In this document: positions 57,726 to 64,000 of the stretch, piece after piece
How positions within the stretch are numbered: the stretch's first letter is position 1
Layout: each line of letters opens with the position of its first letter
Source of the DNA: Clostridia bacterium
GTDB lineage: Bacteria; Bacillota; Clostridia; Christensenellales; Borkfalkiaceae
Direction: 5' to 3'
DNA length: 64,000 nucleotides
Assembly (NCBI GenBank): GCA_900770945.1
Contig: CAAGME010000041.1
Span: 1 to 64,000, forward strand
Position numbers and translations under genes: made by a program
Notes under the pieces: generated by a model
Databases searched by the model: none
What the model saw: the letters and a program-made list of their open reading frames with translations, nothing else
Told to the model about the DNA's origin: nothing

Positions 57726-59951
57726 TTAAGCTTCGGGCTTATAATTGCTCATTAAGTCTGATAAAACGTTGACTTTGCCGTAATCGTAAATCGCGCTGTC
57801 TTCGTAACCGGAACCGGCAAAAGCTATTACCTGTCCTTTAAAGCCGAGTGAATAGTAGCCGTCGGACGGAATATTGTCCTTAATAGCATAGTCGATAAGT
57901 GCTTTCAGTTTTGTTCCCTTCTCGGACAATCCGCCACCACCTTCGATTGCATTATTATCAGAATCTTTAGTCGGTGTAGTTATTACAAGGACAAAATCAC
58001 AAAAAGCATTTTTCTTACTATTATAATCCGTAACAACAAATTTATTATTGTCCATAGAGAACAAATAACCATCTCTTTCGCCGATTCTGACAAGTTTGAT
58101 AGCACCGAGTTCTTTTTTTGTATATGTATCATAGATAATATATTTGATGTACGCTACGTTAACATTCGACAAACGAGTATCTTCAATATTTTCGTTTGAA
58201 TACCTATTCAATTCAAACGCGCTTGCACCTTTGTCCCATTCATGACTTTTTACCCTAAACATATTTGCGTCAGGTGCAGTATAGTTTCCGCTTGTAAAAT
58301 TCGCAAGCGTTGTAAAGCTCTTATCCGGACCAAAAGAGGTTTCTTTGCTATCAACATACAAACTGTTTGTTTTTGCTACTACTTTTGCCTTTATGTAATA
58401 TTCGGTGCTTGCTTGATACTTATCACCTAAAGCAAAGTACATAAGCCTTGACCATTCAACACCGATACTCGGCAGACGTTCCGTAACGCCGTATAAATCG
58501 CCGACGGCACCGTCCACTTTTACGCTAAATTTTCCGTCAGTCGTCATTAAGTAAGCATTTCCATTCTTATTAACAAGATAAATCGTACCGAGGTCGACAC
58601 CCTCTTCTTTGTAGAAAGTATATTCGATACGCTCAACAAAGTTATAACGGAGATATCCCGTTTTACCGCTTACCGTTCCGTAACTTTCGGGAAAATTTGC
58701 TTGCCTGTCAAATTCGATTTGCCAACCCGCCCAACCGTTGCCAAATTTTATAATATCGGCTTCGGGCGTGGCAAGTCTTGTTAAAACGGTAACTTCGGCT
58801 TCGGCAACTATGCCGTCGGCAGTTACTTCAACCGTATTATCTTCAAGCGTGAAAGTTTTAGTCGTGTCGTAAGTTGCCGCAGTAGTTTCTTCGGAATGTC
58901 CGCAAACAGAGCAAACTTTGTTTACTTTCAAGTTTTCGGCTAAAACGTCCTCACCAGCAACGACTCGCTGCTCTTCGGCAAATTGGAGCTTAGTATAAAC
59001 ATGTTCATTTTTTGCCGCGTTATACTTAACCGCGGAAACGCCGTAGTTGTAAACGGCTTTCGTTATTTCGCCCATTTCCGCATTTGCATGCATGTTGAGA
59101 ACGTAAGTGTTCACCGAATAGCTCAAAGTCTGCCCGATTTGCGTTTCTCCGTCCCAAACGGTAACGATGTATTTGTTTGCGAAATCAACCACGTTGACGT
59201 TTTCATAGCGGAACTTATAGTTGCCTTTTTCGTCTTTGGTAAACTTGTCTATAACTTCGTTATCGCCTACTTTTAGCTTTAACTTCGCGCCGGCGGTTTC
59301 GGGCTTAATTACGAAATAAAGCGAAACGTTATAGTCGAACCTTATACCCGCGCTTACCCATTCATAGCCTGCTTTTGTGCCGCTAAGCGTTGCTTGCGCG
59401 GTGCTGTCGGGAGCGACAAAAGTAGTAGCCAAAGCTGCTTCTTCGGTCGTTAAATCGGCGTTTACAAGCGTGTAAGAATCCTTTTCAAGATACTTTTCCT
59501 GAGCCGCCGCACCGTAATTGAGCATATCTACGGCAAGGGTTTTCATTGCGGCAAACTGTTCGCAAGGCATTTTGCTATAATCAGCCTTTTTTGCGCGGAT
59601 AAGTTCGTAAAGATATTCTTTTACGCTCTTTTTCGTTTCGTCAACTTTCGTTTCGCCGTCGTAGATAGTTGCGGTGACAACTTCATCTAAATATTGCGGG
59701 GTTACGTAAGCAAATTCGGCAACGCCGCCCTTTACTTCGCCTACGTAATCTTTGTTTTTGTAATTAAAGGTCAATGTGTAACCTTCCGTGTAGTTTTCGA
59801 TACCGAATTTTAAAACGATATTTTCGTTGAGAGATACGCTTACGCCTTTGAATGCGGGCGTGGTTTCCGCGTTAGCCTTAACGAAAGTAAGGGCGGACAA
59901 TGCGCCGAAAGCTACGGCAAGAGTCGCTAAACAACAAATTAGTTTCTTCAT
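57726..59951 (-). CDS. Large secreted protein of unknown function
   Basis: 741 residues with a cleavable signal peptide (MKKLICCLATLAVAFGALSA ... ANA). The first 330 residues look like two related beta modules that share FKGVSVSLNENIVLKF/IRFDYNVSLYFVIKP patterns and a helical LAVDMLNYGAAAQ/KAVYNYGVSAV segment. A short Cys pair VCSVCGHSEET follows at about 350. The C-terminal half is beta-rich and Tyr/Asn rich. No anchor, LRR or enzyme motif was recognised. It is the last gene of a three-gene unit after a lipoprotein and a 45-aa peptide. Confidence 0.75.
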   Translation of the reverse strand: MKKLICCLATLAVAFGALSALTFVKANAETTPAFKGVSVSLNENIVLKFGIENYTEGYTLTFNYKNKDYVGEVKGGVAEFAYVTPQYLDEVVTATIYDGETKVDETKKSVKEYLYELIRAKKADYSKMPCEQFAAMKTLAVDMLNYGAAAQEKYLEKDSYTLVNADLTTEEAALATTFVAPDSTAQATLSGTKAGYEWVSAGIRFDYNVSLYFVIKPETAGAKLKLKVGDNEVIDKFTKDEKGNYKFRYENVNVVDFANKYIVTVWDGETQIGQTLSYSVNTYVLNMHANAEMGEITKAVYNYGVSAVKYNAAKNEHVYTKLQFAEEQRVVAGEDVLAENLKVNKVCSVCGHSEETTAATYDTTKTFTLEDNTVEVTADGIVAEAEVTVLTRLATPEADIIKFGNGWAGWQIEFDRQANFPESYGTVSGKTGYLRYNFVERIEYTFYKEEGVDLGTIYLVNKNGNAYLMTTDGKFSVKVDGAVGDLYGVTERLPSIGVEWSRLMYFALGDKYQASTEYYIKAKVVAKTNSLYVDSKETSFGPDKSFTTLANFTSGNYTAPDANMFRVKSHEWDKGASAFELNRYSNENIEDTRLSNVNVAYIKYIIYDTYTKKELGAIKLVRIGERDGYLFSMDNNKFVVTDYNSKKNAFCDFVLVITTPTKDSDNNAIEGGGGLSEKGTKLKALIDYAIKDNIPSDGYYSLGFKGQVIAFAGSGYEDSAIYDYGKVNVLSDLMSNYKPEA

Positions 59952-59963
59952 TGTTTTTCCTCC

Positions 59964-60101
59964 TTATCCCTTAGTGATGTCTTTCCACCCGCCGGGGGTG
60001 TCGGGTTCGCCGTCGTTGCCGAAAGGCGTAGACGTGACGATGACGTTTTCGGCTTGAACGAAAATAATTTCTACTTCCGATAAAATATACTGCTTTTTCA
60101 T
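59964..60101 (-). CDS. 45-residue peptide gene with an IVTS motif
   Basis: Short gene between two secreted-protein genes, with TAGGAGGATTTTAGA just before its ATG and the next gene's GGAGG directly after its stop. The peptide starts MKKQYILSEVEIIFVQAENV, continues IVTSTPFGNDGEPDTPGGW and ends DITKG. This fits a pattern I know from many gut Clostridia: a basic start, a hydrophobic/Glu stretch, a VIxTS motif and an acidic Gly/Pro/Asp tail. Their function is unknown to me; a peptide precursor or small partner of the secreted proteins is speculation. Confidence 0.65.
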   Translation of the reverse strand: MKKQYILSEVEIIFVQAENVIVTSTPFGNDGEPDTPGGWKDITKG

Positions 60102-60129
60102 TCTAAAATCCTCCTATCTTTTATTGTTT

Positions 60130-62403
60130 TCATTGAGCAAAATCGAGTATTACCGATTTGAAGTTGAAGTCGCGATCCATACCGCTCAAAACAAGTACTT
60201 CCACAACGTTCCAGCCTTTCTGCAAAGAAACCTCGCCTACGCTATATTCTTTGTCGAAATCCGTCCAATCCGAAAATTGATTGCCGCCGAAACGAACCGT
60301 ATCGGGGATATCCACTTTTTCTCGCGTTACCTCGGAAACGTCCTGAACCTCGCTTGATAATTTATAAATTCCTATATCGAAGAAAGAATTCGCCATAACG
60401 CTTCCCGCTCCGCAACCGGCTCTAAAAGAAAGGTTAGCTTTACAGTCCTCTTCGACGAGGAAGTAGAAACGCATTTTCGCCCCGGCTCTGAACGAAGCGC
60501 ACATACTTTCGCGCATAGAGTAAGTGCCGAGATCAAAATCGTCCTTGTTAAGGAAAAAGCTCGAAGTATGCGAACCGTTCGGCTTACCGGATTTATCCCA
60601 ACCGGCAACGACTTCTATACGGCTAATCGTGATATCGAAAGTGTTGACTATGTCCTCGTAGGTAACGGTTATACGCGCTTTCCCGCTTGTCGGGTCCGGA
60701 GCCGGCGCAACGAGCGAACTGATTTTTAGTTTTTCGGTAACGTCTATAGTCCCGCAAACGGAGCAGCTCGCGGTAAGCGACATACCCGTTAAATCGAGTT
60801 TTTCGCCTTTGGCGTATTTTGTTCTCGTCGGCGCGGTAAAAGTCCAATCTTTCGTTAAATCGTGCGCCCCTTGTTTTACCTTGATTTTTTTGCAAACGGA
60901 ACACAATTGATAATGCTCTTTGTCCGTAATTATCCATTTGCCGTCGCCGACGTGTTCATGCGAAACTTCTATATTTACGACTGTTGTTTTGCCCTCGTAA
61001 GTAATTTCGACTTCGGTATCGTTTTCGGATAACTTCTTATCGTCAAAAGAATAGTCGCTTATTATCTTCTGCGTACCGTCATTGTAATACGCCGTAACTT
61101 CCATTCCCGCAGGGTCGAAAGTTTCGCCCTTAGAATAAACGGTTTTTGTCGGCTTTTTGGTAACGGCAATCGCATGAACAACCGCTTCAACGTCGTCAAC
61201 GCGCTCAACGTTCAGTTTTTTGATTGAAACCACCGTTTCTCCGTATAACTGAGTACCGCTTCTTTCTCCGTCCTGGAATTTAGAATTCCAATAAAATTCA
61301 TCCACGGTAAGTTCAAGCACGTTATCGCCCGATTTAAGGAATCCTTCGCACAAATCTACGTCCGCAAATACTCTCTTCCAATCGGTTCCGCCCGGCAGAG
61401 TATTGTTCTTAACGTCTACTTCGATACCGTTAAGCTTTATCGAAGAAAAGAGTTTGGGAAGTTCCATCGGATAGATTATGCCATGCGCGGGGTAATAGAG
61501 ATAATAAGTCGCTGCGTTCAAGCCGATTTTCGCATAAGACGCTTTTTCCCGATAAAAGTGAATTTTAATGACTGCGTTTGCTTTGATTGCAGTTATACCC
61601 TGGGTTCTGCTTGCGGAATAAGCAGGCACCTGTATTTCCTCCCAAGGTCCGGAGTTCGTCTCTTTATAACTTTTTACCGTATTTGCGGCTTCGGCAAAAG
61701 CGGGAACCGTTTCCGTCGCTTTTGTCAGATCCGACCGGACGCAATCGCCGCCAAACTCGAAGGATGTCCCCTCATAACCAAAGACGGTGAAAACCTGACT
61801 TATTTCCAGATACCCTACCGTGAACACATGCGCGCCCGCTTCTACGAGGTAACGCGACGGAGTTTCGACCTCTTTGCCGTTTTCCGTTAGCGAATAATCG
61901 GTTACGGCATCGCTTCTGCCGTCGGCGTAGTTAATCGTCACGGCGATATCTTTCAAGTTGACGTAACTGCCCGCAACGACGCGGAGATTTATTTTGGAAG
62001 TATCTATCGTAAGACTGCCGATTTCCTTTTTCTCGACCGTTATGGGGTAAGTGGTCTTTTTGCCGTAATACTCGAAAGTAATTTCGGTTACGTTTTCCGT
62101 GAGCGCACCTTTCGGCGAGATTTCGTCGCACTCGTACGCGCCGATTTCTTCCTCTTCACCGTCGTTCCACACGGCTTTTAATCTCATTCCGGAATAGTCG
62201 AACTTTTCGCCCACGTTATATTTAGTCTTAGTCGGCGGCGTAAGCACGGAAAATTCCGTAACGTAATACTCGTCTGGCTCGACGTTTCCGCTCCCGCCGC
62301 CTGCGCTTCCGCTCGAACTCGTCGGCGTTTTCGTGCAAGCAACGGAGAATACGCATAGAACGCAGAGCAAGCAAGCAATGATTTTCTGCAAAGATTTTTT
62401 CAT
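60130..62403 (-). CDS. Secreted lipoprotein with Ig-like (Big_3) domains
   Basis: 757 residues from the ATG at 62403, chosen because AAGGAGG lies just upstream and a lipoprotein signal follows (VFSVAC lipobox). A Ser/Gly linker (TSSSGSAGGGSGNVEP) leads to at least three Big_3-type modules with the pattern PTKTKYNVGEKFDYSGMRL, PTKTVYSKGETFDPAGMEV and PTRTKYAKGEKLDLTGMSL. Between them is a beta-sandwich region resembling a carbohydrate-binding module. Cys pairs LCSVC and SCSVC occur near the last module. First gene of the three-gene secreted unit. Likely surface-bound, binding function inferred. Confidence 0.82.
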   Translation of the reverse strand: MKKSLQKIIACLLCVLCVFSVACTKTPTSSSGSAGGGSGNVEPDEYYVTEFSVLTPPTKTKYNVGEKFDYSGMRLKAVWNDGEEEEIGAYECDEISPKGALTENVTEITFEYYGKKTTYPITVEKKEIGSLTIDTSKINLRVVAGSYVNLKDIAVTINYADGRSDAVTDYSLTENGKEVETPSRYLVEAGAHVFTVGYLEISQVFTVFGYEGTSFEFGGDCVRSDLTKATETVPAFAEAANTVKSYKETNSGPWEEIQVPAYSASRTQGITAIKANAVIKIHFYREKASYAKIGLNAATYYLYYPAHGIIYPMELPKLFSSIKLNGIEVDVKNNTLPGGTDWKRVFADVDLCEGFLKSGDNVLELTVDEFYWNSKFQDGERSGTQLYGETVVSIKKLNVERVDDVEAVVHAIAVTKKPTKTVYSKGETFDPAGMEVTAYYNDGTQKIISDYSFDDKKLSENDTEVEITYEGKTTVVNIEVSHEHVGDGKWIITDKEHYQLCSVCKKIKVKQGAHDLTKDWTFTAPTRTKYAKGEKLDLTGMSLTASCSVCGTIDVTEKLKISSLVAPAPDPTSGKARITVTYEDIVNTFDITISRIEVVAGWDKSGKPNGSHTSSFFLNKDDFDLGTYSMRESMCASFRAGAKMRFYFLVEEDCKANLSFRAGCGAGSVMANSFFDIGIYKLSSEVQDVSEVTREKVDIPDTVRFGGNQFSDWTDFDKEYSVGEVSLQKGWNVVEVLVLSGMDRDFNFKSVILDFAQ

Positions 62404-62448
62404 TAAATCCTCCTTCTTTTTTACCTTTTTAAGTAAATTTTTTTGAAT

Positions 62449-62490
62449 CCGAAAGAGCCTTGCCCGAAAAACGATTCGGGCGGCTTTTCG
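62449..62490. terminator. Hairpin in the leader of the lipoprotein operon
   Basis: GCCTTGCCCGAA pairs with TTCGGGCGGC around AAACGA, followed by TTTTCG on the plus strand. On the minus strand it lies about 50 nt before the lipoprotein start and may be a leader structure. Confidence 0.5.
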
Positions 62491-62506
62491 ATACGTCGAT
62501 AATAAC

Positions 62507-62537
62507 AAAAAGCCGAAGGGAGCGCAAGACCTTCGGC
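62507..62537 (-). terminator. Terminator after the GHKL kinase gene
   Basis: Minus-strand GCCGAAGG/CCTTCGGC followed by TTTTTG. Confidence 0.8.
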
Positions 62538-62574
62538 GTGAAATGTTTTTTTATCGGCGTGAAATGTTTGTTTA
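62533..62574. repeat. Tandem repeat TCGGCGTGAAATGTTT
   Basis: Two 21-bp units differing at one or two positions, next to the kinase terminator. Confidence 0.7.
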
Positions 62575-62641
62575 TATGTTTGCCGCAATAAAGTCCGCTT
62601 TGCGTAAACGCCGCTAAACAGCCTACGCTTTCGCGGAATTT

Positions 62642-64000
62642 TTAAGCGGGCAAACCCTCCGGCAAAACCCCTTCCTTTTCGATAGGGAAAACTATATTGA
62701 GGTTGAATATTCCGTCTTTTGCGACAATCGAAAGCTCCCCTCCGTACTGTCTGACGGTGTATCGTACGCTTTTCATTCCGTAACCGTGGAAGCCTTTTTC
62801 TTTCGTTTTAGTAGTTTCCGGCAGACCGTCGCGGAAAATGATTTCGCCTTTATATCTATTGCGCAAAGTGACGATAACGAAGTTATTGACCGATTTTACG
62901 TTTAAACTGACCGTTCTTTCGTTTTTCGGGAAAGCTTTGACCGCCTCTATAGCGTTATCGAGAATATTGCCGAAAAGCGAATAAATATCGGTTTGCTTCA
63001 TAAAGCCTACTTTTCTTCCGTCGGCTATGCATGCAAACCTTATGCCGAGATTTTTGCAAATAAGGCTCTTTTCCGTAAGCACTACGTCGAGAGCTTCGTT
63101 ATCGGTTTTTACGGTCGCGTCGTAATCGGCGATTATGTTTTCTATTTCCGATATGGCTTCGGAATTTATTTCCCGCGCTTCGGCAAATCGGCGTATCTGG
63201 TGTTTTAAATCGTGGCACTTAAAGTTGATGAGCTTAACGTTTTCCGTCGAAAGCTCATACTGTTTTGTTTTTTCGCGGGTTATTTCCTTAACGATTTCAA
63301 GTTCGTTTACTGTGTTTAGGTGCAAAGGTAAAACAAGAAGCAAACAGATGACAAGCACGCAACAGATAATGTTGAAACCGTGCAACATCGACAAGGCAAG
63401 TTTATCTGTTTCGGGAGAAACGGCGTAGGTTAAAAGGGAGCTGAACACGACGTCGATAAACAATACTCCTCCGCCGATTACAATCATTTGCGGCGCGGAA
63501 AGTTTTTCGACGCCGTACTTATTGACCTTTCTGCCGACTATAAGATACGCCGCCCAATAAGTCATTCCGTAAGTCCATAAGTACAAAAGCGCGACAAACC
63601 AATTCAAGGTTTTTGTTTCCGTAACTCCGCTACCGTAAATATTCGTAAAAAACCCGCCTTCAAGCGAGAAAGCAACGCTGAAAAGTTCAAACGCTTCGGA
63701 CGCGACATGCTGAACGGTGTAGCCGATAATTGCGGAAAACAGAACGTTTTTAAAACTTTCGTCATACGCGAATTTCAACGCTACGATAGAAAACGCGAAC
63801 ATTGCCGTGAAAACAACTACGCTGTATGCGGCGTTATATATCGTAGGGAACGCAAATGAAAAAAGAACGCACAAAATAAACCCGCTTAAAAGCCTTAGCC
63901 AAAAATGCTTTTTCTTTTCGAAGTTCATGGTGAAAAGCGTTTCGGAAAATAATAGCTGCACGGTAAAAATCGCCTTATACCAAAAGAACGGATGCGACGG
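62642..64000 (-). CDS. GHKL-family sensor kinase (AgrC/ComD-like), 5' end beyond the window
   Basis: The reading frame is open to the right edge, and the added residues (HPFFWYKAIFTV before QLLFSETLFTM) look like the start of a membrane helix. The true start therefore probably lies past 64000; a GTG at 63961 is possible. Several membrane helices cover the first 220 residues. After a coiled linker come the H-box FKCHDLKHQIRRF, the N-box SLFGNILDNAIEAV and the G-box GFHGYGMKSVRYTVRQYGG. Family members are often quorum or peptide sensors paired with LytTR regulators; the partner would lie to the right. A terminator follows the gene. Confidence 0.88.
   Translation of the reverse strand, partial: PSHPFFWYKAIFTVQLLFSETLFTMNFEKKKHFWLRLLSGFILCVLFSFAFPTIYNAAYSVVVFTAMFAFSIVALKFAYDESFKNVLFSAIIGYTVQHVASEAFELFSVAFSLEGGFFTNIYGSGVTETKTLNWFVALLYLWTYGMTYWAAYLIVGRKVNKYGVEKLSAPQMIVIGGGVLFIDVVFSSLLTYAVSPETDKLALSMLHGFNIICCVLVICLLLVLPLHLNTVNELEIVKEITREKTKQYELSTENVKLINFKCHDLKHQIRRFAEAREINSEAISEIENIIADYDATVKTDNEALDVVLTEKSLICKNLGIRFACIADGRKVGFMKQTDIYSLFGNILDNAIEAVKAFPKNERTVSLNVKSVNNFVIVTLRNRYKGEIIFRDGLPETTKTKEKGFHGYGMKSVRYTVRQYGGELSIVAKDGIFNLNIVFPIEKEGVLPEGLPA

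Overview
The window looks like a chromosomal piece of an uncultured Clostridia-type Bacillota. The evidence is the Gram-positive gene order of the S10-spc-alpha ribosomal block, a zinc-type S14, S4 placed inside the alpha cluster, strong AGGAGG ribosome sites, consensus SigA promoters, FakA/DegV and flotillin/NfeD pairs, and BspA-type leucine-rich lipoproteins. A gut, possibly Christensenellales-like, origin is an inference. Almost all genes lie on the minus strand; the plus-strand exceptions are nfeD-floT, the Fe-S scaffold/GGGtGRT pair, the carbamoyltransferase-like/yfbR pair, a two-component system and a 55-aa ORF.

Layout. 0-5.9 kb: a BspA-like lipoprotein and a kdgA-kdgK-uxaC hexuronate cluster, between two inverted copies of a short TA-flanked element that I interpret as a MITE. 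5.9-8.1 kb: pyrR-uraA behind a pyr-type attenuator. 8.3-12.2 kb: an M29 aminopeptidase, then a small polymorphic-toxin-like gene followed by four tandem paralogues that look like immunity genes. 12.4-16.2 kb: a FAD dehydrogenase divergent from nfeD-floT. 16.3-23.2 kb: a membrane protein, a second BspA-like lipoprotein, an AAA/DUF4143 ATPase with repeated operators, a tyrosine phosphatase, an Sfp transferase and DUF4177. 23.3-28.5 kb: an AT-rich island bounded by tRNA-Arg(CCU) sequences, carrying a truncated RHS/Hint/GIY-YIG toxin tip, two probable immunity genes and two phage-like small genes.

28.7-44.5 kb: the full ribosomal block from rplQ back to rpsJ, with secY, adk, map, infA, rpmJ and rpoA, driven by a consensus promoter with a terminator-like hairpin in its leader. 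44.7-47.8 kb: tyrS-yigZ-recX-birA. 47.9-49.7 kb: an Fe-S-scaffold-like gene with its conserved partner of unknown function. 50-52.8 kb: an ABC ATPase with altered motifs divergent from a carbamoyltransferase-fold protein that lacks its catalytic motifs, plus a YfbR-type HD protein. 52.9-55.4 kb: degV and fakA. 55.6-57.6 kb: a two-component system behind an array of six hairpins. 57.7-62.4 kb: two large secreted proteins with a 45-aa peptide gene between them. 62.6 kb to the right edge: a GHKL sensor kinase cut by the window end.

Features most worth follow-up are the toxin with four immunity-like paralogues, the RHS-tip island at tRNA-Arg scars, the degenerate carbamoyltransferase and ABC ATPase, a polar repeat with core TATAAGTCGATTA found eight times, the MITE copies (one supplies a stop codon), and the hairpin array. 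All family assignments were made by eye from motifs, without database searches.
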